64,000 nt of DNA from Cheiracanthium punctorium (lineage: Eukaryota > Arthropoda > Arachnida > Araneae > Cheiracanthiidae): NCBI GenBank assembly GCA_038373885.1, contig JAWZYV010011903.1:182549-246548 (forward strand), written 5' to 3'. Below the pieces are notes generated by a model, which saw only the letters and a list, made by a program, of their open reading frames with translations, was not told the origin of the DNA and made no database searches. Every line of letters starts with the position of its first letter. Within the stretch, counting starts at the first letter, position 1. The position numbers and the translations under genes are program-made. Below are positions 1 through 13,200 of the stretch, piece after piece.

Positions 1-6
1 AAGCAA

Positions 7-2913
7 CAGTGGCGGCTCGTCATTAGGGGCCAGAGTGGCCGGGCCCCACCTGATATTTCAAAAGTTTTTTTTAATTATAATGCAAAATTTGTATTCTAAA
101 TCAGTTTACTTTAATAAAGGTGTCTGCGTGTATTTTATTCTATTTTGATTTAAGATGGATAAAAGGAATATTTAAAGGAGCATTTTTTATGCCAGCTTTG
201 TCCCTTAATCCAATTATGTAAAGCGAGCCATCATTCAAATCCTACGGCCGCGCCGCGGCATCTCCAATGTATTCCCCATTGAAGCACTCTGGGGCTCGAG
301 AAATGAAGCCCTTATATTTGCGCCAAGCACAGCAGAGTAGTGTTAGTACCATTGATCATTTCTCAAAAGATGAACATATTTGGCTGGTTATCATAAAAAA
401 TGCGAAAACACAGTTAATTTAGGACCAATCTAGGGTCCCTTAGCATTGGCCCGATAGGAGAAATAAAAGTGTTTCCATGGAAACCGTTCTATTTGGCGAG
501 TTTTGTTCTTATGGTCGAAAAAAGCTGCTGATTGTGATTTTTGTTCTATAGCTGATCATCTTTAAGAATTAGGAATTTTTATTTATCTCATTTAAAACAG
601 ACTTAATTTTATTATTTTTTCGGTTTCAAATATAGTGAAAGTATCAATTGAGTGAGAAATGGTTGTAGATTAAAATATTTTGTCAAATTATAAATATATT
701 TAAAGACTATGAATTCTGTTGACAGTTTATTACAAGTTCCTTTCAGCAGATTAAAAATAGCAGAAAAGCTTGAAATAAAACGCTTGGGACTATCAGACAA
801 AAAGATGGCAAAAGGACACGATAATTTCAACTAGAATGGTACAGTAAAGCAGCATGACTTTCAATAAGTGAAGCAAAAAATTCTGTTTTTTTTTTCATTT
901 TTATTGTTTGCTATTTGGAGATGAAACATTATGGACCAATTCGTTTTTCAACATGTACACCTGCAATTGTTGAATTTAATATTGTATTCAAGAAAATCAT
1001 ACTTTTTTGATATTGTTTTTTTTAAAATTGATATTGTACCTTTTTGAGAAAGAAAAATGGAGGAAAAGGGTTTTTTGGTGCAAAATAAATCTGCTGTCTT
1101 TAAATGAAAACTTAAAGGAGAAATCAATACGCCTTTCATAACTTGTTATTCGAAAAGTTTTTATGTATTCACATTGTTTACAAAAGCGATTCATCTGTTT
1201 TATCTTTTCGAGCTTAAAAAAAAAAAAGCCCCCTCCTCTGAAATGGGTAACGATCCGCCACAGCTCTATGTACAGTCAACTCCCTCTAATCCGCACTCGC
1301 TGGGACCAAGGGTTGTGCAGATTACAGGATTTTGCGGATTATAGGTCATTTTTTTTGTTTACATTTTTACATTTAGAATTTCCCTTTAAATTATAGTCAA
1401 TTTACTGTAAACAAATAGGAAATGATGAAATAAAATGCATATGCTATTGAATAAAAACACAATTAAATGTCAATATAAATACAATAAATAATACAATTAA
1501 ATTTAGAGAATTTACTAAACGACAGATGAAAGAAAATATTTATACTGCTGAACTAAAACACTATTTTATTTAATATTAAATACAATTACTAATACAAAAT
1601 TAAAAGAATAAATTCTCTCTAAATTCTTATTTATTTTTCATTTTTTCAAACATTGCAGTGATTGTAATTTGTTTAATAGATTTTAATTTTTCTTCAGAAA
1701 TTTTGTCCTGAAGCCTTCTAATTGTCAGTAACTCTTGGTCACTGACAAATGATTGCTTTTGCAAAATGTTTAAAGAGACCCCAAATCTGGAAGTTTTTCA
1801 ACAAACAAACATTCTTTTTTTTTAAGGGCAGTTGTTGTTGTTTTTAATTTTTTTAAAAGACCGTTTTTAACTAAATATATATCTATTATAAAATAAACAA
1901 GCTCAATCAGAAAGGGAGGAATTTCAATGGTCGCTCACGAAGGGGTGGTGGTGGGGGGGACATGTGGTGCATCATCTGTATATTTGATATCTCAGAATTA
2001 CATTAATTTCAGATCTTGTGAGGTAATTTTCGGTTTCTCCTAATGTAAAAATATTCTATGCTATCATATAAGCTCTAAAGAAGAAAAGAATGTTATCCTT
2101 TTCACACACACACACGTGCATTACATTTCAAGTGCTGATGATTCATTATTTTTGCATGTGCTCCTCCGGCAGCTAAATATAAACAAAGAGAAAGGCCATG
2201 TGGTCTGTTTATGCTTTTCTTTCTTTCTTCCTACAGAACTACAGTTATGTGGAGAAAGTTTTTGTTGTATAATAAATTGCTAGACAGAAGATCAAAAGGG
2301 TGAGGTAGGGGGAGAATCGGAAAATTGCGCAACTGTTGTGTCGTCTGCCAAATCGCGGTTTGCGTTTAAAGTTAAACATGTTACATATTTTCACCCAATT
2401 TTAATTGCAACGGTCAATCTTTACGATCGTCTCGCGAGTTTCTCTCTCTCTCATAGAGCAAACGTTTTCATTGATTGTTTGTTTGTTTCATTCAGGAAAA
2501 GAGTAAAGCGATGTGATTAGACGGTGCATTGCTTTTGAGTTCGTTATTTACATCCATTCACTGCCTGAACACATGCAACTTAGCATATAAGTTTTTGTAT
2601 GTTTAATTACATGATAATATCCTCAAATATATGAAATTATTTACTTCAAATACCTGTGGAAAACCATTAATAAATGTCTTTATAACATTCAGCCAATCAA
2701 ATAACTTCTATTACAGTAATACTACCAGTCAAATGCCGCTCAAAATGTAAACAAACTTGTTTGTTTACAATTGAAATATATCGCGGATTACAGGCGTTCG
2801 CGGATTATAGAGTCGCGGATTAGCGGGAGTTGACTGTATATGTATTTTCCCGATTTGAACTGGCACTATTTTTTTCGGGCCCCACCACTGAAGCAGGTCA
2901 CGAGCCGCCACTG
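7..2913. mobile_element. hAT-type element, outer shell of a nest
   Basis: Terminal CAGTGGCGGCTCGT and CGAGCCGCCACTG form imperfect TIRs. The right 8-bp TSD CTAAGCAA (2914-2921) matches AAGCAA at bases 1-6, so the window begins two bases into the left TSD. The interior includes a Tigger-type insertion. No intact transposase was seen. Confidence 0.82.
1273..2836. mobile_element. pogo/Tigger-type element nested in the hAT element
   Basis: TIRs CAGTCAACTCCCTCTAATCC and the inverse GCGGGAGTTGACTG are flanked by TA on both sides (1271-1272, 2837-2838). Length is 1564 bp. The CAGT start, TA target and TIR style are those of pogo/Tigger elements. No open transposase frame survives. Confidence 0.8.
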
Positions 2914-2921
2914 CTAAGCAA

Positions 2922-3131
2922 TATAAGCTGCCGTTCTGAAATACCCAAAGTGCTTCACGCACCTTCTAGGCAGCCGTGCCGCAATTTTTTTTTAAAAAGT
3001 ACTTTTATTTTCCTCATGAATCACTTTTTAAAATCTGTTTCAAGGAGTATGTTCAATAAAAGAGAAATTTTTCATGAGCCCGAGCCCGAACGCAATTGTG
3101 AATTACAGAGCCTGAGCCCGTCTCATCTCTA
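2922..3131. mobile_element. Right part of a TAGAGATGAG-type hAT MITE
   Basis: Similar along its length, in inverse orientation, to the complete copy at 23503-23930, including the GAGCCCGAGCCCGAA subterminal block and the CTCATCTCTA end. The hAT element at 7-2913 was inserted into it at CTAAGCAA, so its left part lies outside the window. Confidence 0.75.
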
Positions 3132-3759
3132 ATATATATATATAGTGAATTTACAGAAGAAATTACAGATTACATGTTTTTCTACAATTACATGAACAAT
3201 TTTCCATAAAACATTCAAATTTATATTTATCCCCAAATACTTTATTTTCTCTACATCTTGTTTGCTCATTTTGGGGGTGGCTGCAACCCCCATCAGCCAG
3301 CCCTTGGATTCATATATTCTGAAAAATTCTTAATCTTTTTTTCACCCCTCCATATCCAACACAAAATGTTAAAGTAGTCAAATAAATGAACATGGAAAAT
3401 ATAAGATTTTTTGAATGCTAAAGTCTGTGGGCCCTGGTAACGGCACTATTTGCCCTGCCAGTAATAAGGCACTGGCTTTATTGCATGATTTATTTTTAGA
3501 TCAGACAAGATTTTTTTTTTTTTTTCTATAAATTAGCCCTTAAAGAAAAATTCTGGATCTACCACTTAGTGGTGAGGACATGTTTATTGGGAAATTGCTG
3601 TGCAATGGAATATTATTATTCTAGAATGTAATTTTATGATTTAGATTTGACATTGATTTAGAGTTCAAATAATAATACCTATCTTCAGTGTCTTTCATAT
3701 TGCGCCTTTGCTTGTTTCAACTCCAATTAAGAAATGCAATAACAAAAAAATAAAATGAA
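3132..3759. other. Unassigned AT-rich DNA downstream of 4E-BP
   Basis: Starts with a short (TA)n run and contains an inverted GGGGGTGGC/CAACCCCC segment near 3276. No gene or clear element boundary was found. Confidence 0.4.
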
Positions 3760-4220
3760 CCAGAAAAATAACAACTTTTATTAAAAAGCAATATCTTTAC
3801 TTAAGCTAACCTTGGCCATACAACATAACAAATCAAAAAGAAAATTACATAAGTATATAATCTTAACACATTCTATAAACTTCAAAACGGTGGTACTTGT
3901 ACTGAACAAATCAATGTCTCTCTTTAACATTTCATACTGGCTTTATAACAAAAAAAAAATAAGTTGTTTCAAAACTTAAAACATTTTCAATTAATTGCTT
4001 TTGGTTCAACACAATATACCAATAGTAACAAAGAAAAAATTTGTATAACAAATATGGCAGTTCACAGATCACAAAATCTGTAAACTAATAAATCTTTTTT
4101 AAAAACCGGGACACAGTGATATACTTGATATCAAGACTTTGAAAAAGAAATTACAATGGCACGGGGGACATCCAAGGTTTAAGCTGTTATTTTTTTTCCT
4201 CTTGTGGTTCAAGCAGAACT
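3760..4220 (-). other. 4E-BP 3' untranslated region with polyadenylation signal
   Basis: AT-rich sequence runs on from the 4E-BP stop. A minus-strand AATAAA lies at 3777-3782, followed by a T-rich stretch (minus strand), so cleavage probably falls near 3755-3765. No repeat was recognised inside. The end is inferred from the signal only. Confidence 0.6.
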
Positions 4221-4258
4221 TCACACGTCCATAGAGAACAACACGTCCTCTTGGTTGT
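4221..4258 (-). CDS. 4E-BP: 4E-BP exon 3 (TOS motif and stop)
   Basis: After a TTTTGCAG acceptor, the 38-nt exon encodes [12 protein letters not shown] and stop TGA. It is too short for standard ORF listing and was found from the conserved C-terminal TOS motif. Confidence 0.93.
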
Positions 4259-7200
4259 CTGCAAAAGAAATTGGGTGGTTAGAAAAAAATCATTTAAAAA
4301 GTTGTAGTTAAGTAATAAAAATGTCTTGATTAGGCTTGTAATGAATATCCAGTGAGGTTGAATACTTTACTGATATTGAGTAATTAACCCTTTGAGGCAC
4401 AACCCTTTCCCAATGCTGAAAAAAGGGCAGCCATTGCCACAGCTCGACTTAACTACCAGCAAGATGGCGGACGATCAAAACATTCATCGCATGCCACAGA
4501 TCTAGAGACCCTTTTTTGACGACAGCTGGCTGTTAAGTGGAGCGATGGCAACGACTGTCCCTTTTTCAGCATTGGGCAACCTATCCAGCTGTTCTCGCAT
4601 TCTTCCATTTTTCAGCAGATGCCAGTGCTGTTAAAAATAATCGTGATAATTTTTTTTTACGGGAAATGACGTGCTAAAAAGTAAAGGATTCTCATGAAGC
4701 TATATCACCCACAACTATTTTTATAAAAATCAAATCTATTCTTTGTGACTGGCAACAGTCAAAACGTCAGAGTTTGGTGTTCCCAGAGCAGGAACATTGC
4801 ACGTTAAATGGTTAAAGAAAAACAAAGTAAATTATGCCAATTACATAATACAGTGAAACCTCTCTCAGTGGTCACCCCACTGTACCGAGAATATTTGGCC
4901 ACTCAGAGGCCTTTTATTTACTATAATAAGATATTTTCTATACTGTGTAATATAAGTAAGTCTGGCACATCAGGGGCGTAGCCAGGGGGATATCGGATAT
5001 ATACCCCCCCCCCGAATATTTGGATTAGTGATGAAATCAGTCTGTTTATACACATATAAGTTCATATCCCCCCCCGAAAATTTCTGGCTACGCGCTGTGG
5101 CACATATTCCTTATTTAAAATGGAATTTAAAACTTATCGAAAGAGAAACTTCTACTTTAATTATTGCTTTCTTACATTTTTTGAAAAAAGGATACAATTT
5201 GTGTCTGTTATAAGTTTATACTTTTCTCTGAAACAACCATTTTTTCAAGTTCGTTTTTTACCTTAAAAAGAAGATTAAGAAAGAAGTTTAACAACACAAA
5301 ATTTGAAATATTCGTATTCTTTCAAAATCAAATCCTTTTCTTTAATGAGTTTGTTCGATTTGCATTCTCCCGCAGTTAAATAATTCAGCTAACTTTCTTT
5401 CCGATTTGCCATTCTTATATTCACACAGAACTTCAATGTGCTGCTCGAGATTTAGGAAAATGCATTTTGACTTCGTTGCAACTCAGATTACTGACCAACT
5501 AATAAAATGAAACTAGTCTGAACATGGACATGAATAGCATTTTTGCTCTAATGGACTTTGCAAGTTATTCCTGGGTCTTACATTCGACCATAAATCTGAC
5601 CTTGATTTTTGCCACTCCAAATTAAAGCATGGAGTGAACAAAATTTCTCGTAAAATGAGATGAACGATCCCACTCGGTGGCCGTTTAGAGGGGTTTGGGT
5701 GGCCTCTGATAGAGGTTATGCTAATATTAGGTCTATGATCCAAAAAATCTGTGCCATGAAAAATTGGCCGTTCAGAGGGGTGGCTGCTATACCAGGGTTC
5801 GTGATTTTTTTGATTTAAATCGGATTTTTTTAAAGATGTTTTAAAAATTCCTAATATGAATTTATTTTGCATATTATAAAAGTAGTATGACATTTTAAAC
5901 AATATATATAAAATATATTTTATGCTATTTTAGCTATTATTATAATAAGTGCATAGATAAACAAATTTTAATACGAAACAATTTCTTTCTCTTGATCATA
6001 TATATTATCAAGTAATGCTCCACCTATTTCTACTTTATTTGGAGCAGTATACCCTGGCCTTAAAGCAGAAATCATCTTTTTAAATTGGGGATGATTAACC
6101 TGATGAAAAGCAGAATGGGTGTCATAAATATATCTTGCCACTTCCTCTTATTTGCTTTTGAGTTTTAGTGGTCTTTATGACATAATCATTCATGCTGTTC
6201 TTAAGAACACCAACATCATTTTCTATCTCACTGATTTTTCTTTTCATAGGTTTGGCTGCCTCAGATTTTGTACAAGTTAAATTGTTCTCAACTGTTTCTT
6301 GAGGTTGATCACTATTAATATCATTTCTGCCAGAGGAGAAACATTTATCTACATGTGCTTTCATTCTGGCTACTAATCCCATCATAACTTTTCCACAATT
6401 CTTGCATTTGGTTTTAACACCTTTTCCAGAAACTGTCTGCTCTTCATTAAAGTACATCCAAATATTATCTTTCTTAATTCTTGCCATTATCCTTGTACTT
6501 TAGCAATAGCTCTCTGAACACGGAATCCTAAACAAGCGTGTTCTAAAATCTGAAATAATTCTAGTAATGCCAATTTTCCTGAAAATGCATTTAGGAAAAT
6601 GCATTTTGACTTCGTTGCAACTCAGATTACTGACCAATTAATAAAATGAAACTATGAGGCATGAACATGGACGTGAATAGCATTTTTGCTATTCACGTCA
6701 AATTTGTTTCAATCAAATTTGTTTTGTTCTCATACTGTCACACTCAAAAGTCACTCTTCCCCCCACCCCCCCCACCCCCCCCCCCTTGAAGGATTCCCTA
6801 AACCACTGCAGTGCCATCTAATGCTATTAAGAAATTAATTTCATTTGAGCGTTGAAGATTTTTATTTAGATTATCATCATCAATCTATCAATTCAAAATG
6901 CATTTTTGAAAAATGATTTTAATCAAGCTGATTTAAATCAACGAACCCTGCGCTATACAGGGGTGACCACTCGGAGAGGTTTTTACTGTACTTTATAACA
7001 CCATTATTTTTTCACACCAAATTTGGTAATGCATCACTCCTAAACTTGGGCATAAAAAGACTTCCATAAATTACCTAACATATTTTTTCAGTAAAGTTTG
7101 ATACCCTTTCCCCATGTGTAAACACTTTCTTACAAGACCAGATATCAGGGTTTAAACTCATTAGTTGAAATTAAATTTCCTAAGTTTTTCAGATACATTT

Positions 7201-10200
7201 GTACCAGGGAATCCAATCTTGATCCAGTGGGAATGGGATTCTGCACAAATGTTTGTATAGTAGTCTCTCTGGATAAGGATAGTAATCTCGTGGGATTGGA
7301 ATTCGTGAATTTCTTCATCAAGTGCTATTTAATTCATTCTCGTCCAAAATTAGATCAAGACTGAAGATGATTTGATAGACTCTTTATGCTGTTTTTTTTT
7401 TTTTTTTTAATGTTCTTTTTAAGCAAACTAAGAAATAACTAAGCATATCATTAAGAATATAATGATTATAATTTTCATATTTCTGTAAGGTGTCAATTAT
7501 CAATTAAAAATAATTATTATTATTAGTCAACTTAATAGTGCTTAAAATCTCTTTTTTTTTTTTTTTCATACTTTCCTTTGTAGGCAGTCTTAAAAAGTTC
7601 TAAGCTGAATGAAACGTCAATCCTATGGTGTCAATAAATCTCAATCCACAAATTCCACAAAACAGTGCAGGATTGGATTTCCTAATTTTTATAATTTTTA
7701 AGATTCATTAACCCCTTAACAGTTCCATTTTTTTGCAGAATTTGGTCCCAAAAATGTCACATTTTTTTATTGCATATTTTTGTTCATTTTACATTCTTAA
7801 GTAAAGATATGTTATTAAAATTAACATTTCTAATATTTTTAAGCATTTATTAACAACCTTTTTTTTCTTTAATGAAAATAATCTATTTTCCCTGCAAGTT
7901 GTTTTTTTTTTTCCCTACATAAACGCCAAATAAGGAAGTCAGATTTACAGGTAAAATTACGAAAAAAACCCGCGCTTTTGAACCAATTAGAATAGAAAAC
8001 ATGATAGACTACAAAATATCATTTACTGGACAACTATCTCTATCTACACAAATAATTTGTTACTAAAAATAGAAAAGATACCGACGAAACAGTGAAAGCT
8101 AAATAGAAATCAGATTGCCTGTACGGCATACAGGCAAATCAGTAAAGGCCTGAAAGCCGCGTCCGTACAGCATATGGGCAAAACAGGGAAGGGGTTAAAA
8201 ACAGGTACAGAGAGGTAATTAATCAGTACTCAAACTATTTGGCATTTGTGTAATTTACACTCTAAAACTAATTACAACTTTATCACCTGATTTTACACCA
8301 AGATAATTAGCAGAAAAAAAAATTCTATAGAATTTTTTTTTTTCTCATAGATGAGTTTTCCCAATCCTATGATACACTTCCTCAACTTTCTGATGTAAAA
8401 ACCTAAATTATCATTTTATAACAACCCTGAACTCACAAATGCATTTATAATAAAAGTCTCGCTTCTTGAAACCAATATGCAAAAGCTAGAACTGTCACAG
8501 GCAGATTGTGACAGAATACATATTTTTTTTGGGGGGAGGGGACATATTGAGTTTAACAGCAGAAAAAAGAAGTCTCAAATTTTCAAACAAATGTTGAAAT
8601 CAAATGATTTTGAAACAAAGCTGGGAAGAGGAAGGAGGGGGAACATGAGATGCAAAGGTGAGGGGGTTATGAGAGCAAAGGTGAGATGCAAAGGTGAAAT
8701 ATGATGACAGCATTGCCATTTGGCATCTTGACCGAGTGAAAACCCTTGAATAAATAGCTACAACAGGGTTAGTGACATAACTATGGGGGAGCGGTTTAGC
8801 TCAAGTAGCACTTCTTGGGGATAGTAAAAATTGTTTTTAAAGGGGGACACTGTTAAAATTCATTGCTCAGAGCAACAAATTTGCCCAAGTCGGGTCTGTG
8901 CACACTCGTATGATAAAGTCAAGGGTAGAATTTTGTGACTTTTTAGAGTAAAGTATATTCTCCATAAAACTTTCACTAAACAAAATTTTAATGGATGATG
9001 TAGACACAAAGACAAAAGTGCAGAAATTGCTATTTTAGTAAAAGAGTTTCTCACGTGTAATGTACAATCGTGCTGAGTAACAAACTTTCTCAAACAGAAA
9101 GAACAATGAAGAGGTTGTGAAGCAGATGTTTTATAGCTCTGTGTGGCAGAAAGAATTTGCACATCAGCAATAATGGCATTATGAAATAACATTTATAGGG
9201 AATTTAGAACTTATTACCGTATATACTCTAGTATAAGCCGAGAAATTTTGGTCATTTGATTAAAAAGTTGGGGGTCGGCCTATACTCGGATTAGTAAAAG
9301 AATGGGACGAGTAAGGTTCAGTGACCCGGCCGCCATCTTAGCTTTCTTTTTTTTTCGCGGTCCTTTTCTCGTGTTCAGAAAGTGGACAGATTAACCAAAA
9401 ACAACAAAAATAAGGGACAGAAATAAAAAAAGACTTTGAAATATTTTCATGAAATAAAAGATTTGCATGTTTTTTTAAAAAAAAAGAGCTAAAAATTTTC
9501 CCACATTTCTCACGAAAATGTAAATTAAACTCTAGAAAAGAAGGACCTTAAACATTCTTAAAATTTTCCATATTAAGCGAGTGATCTATCTTTTCGGCCC
9601 TGCATTTTTATATTCAGCTTATACTTGGGTTTTCGATTTTTAATTAATTTTTCTAAGTAAAGTTATAGGTTCGGCTTATACTCGAATATATACAGTATAT
9701 TTTTTACAAAAATTTCTCTCTTGGTCTCATTAAGGTTTCATGTAAATTTGGCAGCATTCTAGCCACTAGTTTTTGCAGCACGCTGCTCTAAACAGGGAAA
9801 TTTAAATTATGGACATTCTGTACAACGTGACCTGCTCTTACCTTGCTTCTCCTCCGCGGGGTGTTCAATGATGGTACCATTCTCCTTTGGTTTCTGGTTT
9901 GGACTAGTTATCCCGGGTATGTTGGGCAAATTCTTTGGCGGGGTTCGAGCAATGGGTGAGTTACGCATCTGCATTAAAAACGCCCTGTCATAGATGATGC
10001 GAGTGCCTGGAAACAACATACACACCCATCAGAACAAATAATGGAATGCATTTCTGTGGCAAAAATCAAATAAAAGTGCAAAACAACAAGATAAAATTAA
10101 AAACATTCTTTCAGTAAACAAAATTTCTAGTAGTTTTGGGGAAAAAGAAATGATAAAAAATAGCTAATAAATATTTGTACAAGTCAAAAGGGGCTTTTTA

Positions 10201-13200
10201 GTCTATCAATTTGAACAGGGTTTATACTCATTTTTCAAAATGAAATTCCCTGAGTTTTCCAGGTGATTTTTCAAGAATTTCCAGGTTATCGCAAAAAAAT
10301 AAACATAAGATAAAGACTAAATACTTTTTATTTATATGCCCCATTCTAAGGTAATCAAATTATCATAGCACTATGGTCATCAAAATTATACTCCCCCTCA
10401 ATTATCACATAATCAATGGATTACATTTATATCAAACATGGTTTTAAATTCAATTTCACCTATAAAATATCAGAAATTATGCAACAGCTTTAGAGAAGTA
10501 AAAAAGAATTTTTGGGACCACTTCACTGATGGATAGTTTCAAGATATGTTTTTTATATTATTGCCAGTACACAAGGCTATTGGTAAAAATTTCCCATATT
10601 CTTTAGAACTAAGTAAAATCCACCAATCCTATGCATAAACAATGAAATATTTAATGTTATAGGAACACACATTCTACATTGTATTCTAGCAAATATCAGC
10701 AGAGTTTGTATATATGTGATAATAATATTACACAATCTAACTTTGTGCACAGTACACAACATAAAGAATAGCCCCTCCAACTCAAATGAGAAAAGGGAGC
10801 AATCACACATGCTCAGAACTGCAGAGACAAAATGAGAAGCAAGTGTGCTATTCGTCCTAAGCAGTCTTAAGTGATATTTGATTATTCTTGTATAATCCAT
10901 TTCCAATTGCATGAGTGCTTCATTAGCAAAGTAGTTGACCATTGAATAGGGTGAAAGCCATAAAAATAAAGAGAGGGGGGTAAATTTTCTTAAAATTCCA
11001 GGGTTGAAGCTGGATTTTCCAGGTTTTTAAAGCAAAATTACATTTTCCCATGAGATTTCCCTGAGTTTTAAGAGCTAATTTTCAATTCCCCGAGTTTTCC
11101 CTGAGGGCGTACGAACCCTGTTGAAGTAATAATCAATCATTTTTTAAGGTTAAAATAATATAAATACAGGGTAGATATATTTAAATTTCCTTCTTAAGCA
11201 AAATCTGCAGATGAAAGGAATGAGCAGATTGTCACTAATTTTGGCACATAAGCTGTACATGTGACAAGTTAAAAAAAGTTTAGTTAAAAAAAGCGTCTAC
11301 TAGAAATGGGCGCTCATAAGGGGGGGGGGCAAGGTAGGGCACCCCCCCCCAAAAAAAATCTGAAGATTTAGTATATTGTGTTATGATGTAAACAAATGTG
11401 AATCACAAAGCAAAATCGGAACTGAAATTGTTACAAGTGCAAAACTTGCCCCCCCCCCTCTCTAGAAATATTTTTTGATTTTGGCCCTCTCCTTAAAAAA
11501 ATTTCTATGAGCACCCATGCTACTAGATGGCACTTTGCATGGAAAAGCAGAGAAACGACCCACCCAAATTAGTTAATATGTGTTCAAAAACTAATAAGTT
11601 AACTGAACTAATAAATAATGGATTAATGTTGAAATTATTACACCATTTGAATTAGCCATTTCTATTGATAAATTTGATGTTTATTCATGCAAAGCACCAC
11701 CAAGTGTGCATTGCTCGAACTAACTTTTTAAAAACTTCCGCGAGTGCATTTGGGGTACATTCCACATATCAAAGTAGCGACCATCTACTCACTCGTTCTA
11801 ACGGCAAAATGGTATTTATAGGGAAGGAATGGGGTTTAATTATAATCATACTGTACAAGCACATTTGATTACGTAAAGGGCCATTCAATGAATTCCAAAG
11901 ATAACGTCAGATACATGACCTGAAAATCTGCATTTTTATAACCATCATTTCACAACTAACGTCCATCAAGCTTTCCTAATTCAACTACCAAGAACAAGTA
12001 AGCAACTACAGTTGAGCGCCAAAAATCTGCCGACTTAAAATCAACAATTCGCACACCTTCTCTGATGTAAATAATGAAATTTGCAGTCATCCACTAGTGA
12101 TGAAATTGTTGAAAAGTGTCATGAATCCAGATATATATAATTCTAACGACGATGATGAAAACTTGGGTAATAATAATAATAAAATCCATTTGAAAAAAAA
12201 TTAAAGTAGGAGAATACCTTAAATTTTTTTGAATAGCAAAGTTCTGTAACAAAACAAGCGTTAGAGATAATATACAAGTTGCAAAAATAAATAAGTAAAA
12301 AGAAAGAAACTGGAAGTAGAAAAAAAAATATATTTTAAAACAAATCACCATAGAATGTTTTCAAAACTAAAAAAAGGAAATTCTGAAACCATTTGCTTTT
12401 TTAAGTCTTTATGTAATTTTTTCTTTTTTTCTCCTATGCTTTTGTATTGGGCACGCACCCTCTTGGTTGATTTTATGAATATGTTTTCAAAACTAAAAAA
12501 AGGAAATTTTGAAACCATTTGCTCTTTAAGTCTTTATGTAATTTTTTCTTTTTTTCTCCTATGCTTATGTATTGGGCACGCACCGTCTTGGTTGATTTTA
12601 CTGCTGTATGTCTCATTAAACTTTCAGGAAAAATTTATAAGCACAAAAATCACCTTCGAAAATGGGCCAAAGAGTTACCTGTTTAAACAGAATTCCATAT
12701 GTTTAGCTTTTTCCCCCTAAGTGTATTTAACGCCTATAGTTTCATTTTCGATGTTTGTAACAGTTCACGGAACAACTTCGAAAGAGACATTTATTTATTT
12801 TTTAAAAGCTTCTAGCAGAATTAAATTCCATAAAAAATTGTTCAAAAGTTGCATATCAAAAAGATCAGAGTTTGCACGAAAGCCGGATTAAGCTCTAAAG
12901 GGGCCCTTAACCTTGGGCAGCTGTGCATAAATAAAAGCTTGGTGTAACACCTGGTTTATCTAATTATATGCAGTGGCGGCTCCTATATTTGAGCACATGG
13001 TGAACCCCCAAAGGAAAAACTAAAGAATAAACACATTAACAAATATTAAGCACACTTCTAGATTTATGTGAGTTTAAAACGTGAGTTTTACTCTCTCCCC
13101 CCCCTCCCCCCACTATTATTAAATAGACTTATTATAGCTAACGCACTGTAGTGTAGGTTACTACTACAGCACAGTCTGCAATCGATTGCACGTGCGAACG

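Larger units (their letters stand above)
4851..6988. mobile_element. pogo/Tigger-type element carrying two nested insertions
   Basis: TIRs CAGTGAAACCTCTCTCAGTG and the inverse ACTCGGAGAGGTTTTTACTG are flanked by TA (4849-4850, 6989-6990). Subterminal repeats of the GGCCGTTCAGAGGGG type occur near 5680 and 5768. Insertions at 4971-5097 and 5793-6950 interrupt it; removing them restores a continuous end. No transposase frame remains. Confidence 0.78.

Noticed and set aside
2338..2520. 60-codon ORF within the first nested Tigger-type element
   Set aside because: No HTH or DDE motif; non-coding interior of a MITE.
10577..10942. 121-codon minus-strand ORF
   Set aside because: Inside a putative hAT-type element, Cys/Leu-rich by composition, without transposase motifs.
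12355..12720. 121-codon plus-strand ORF with an internal protein repeat
   Set aside because: The repeat is simply the 126-bp tandem duplication read in frame.
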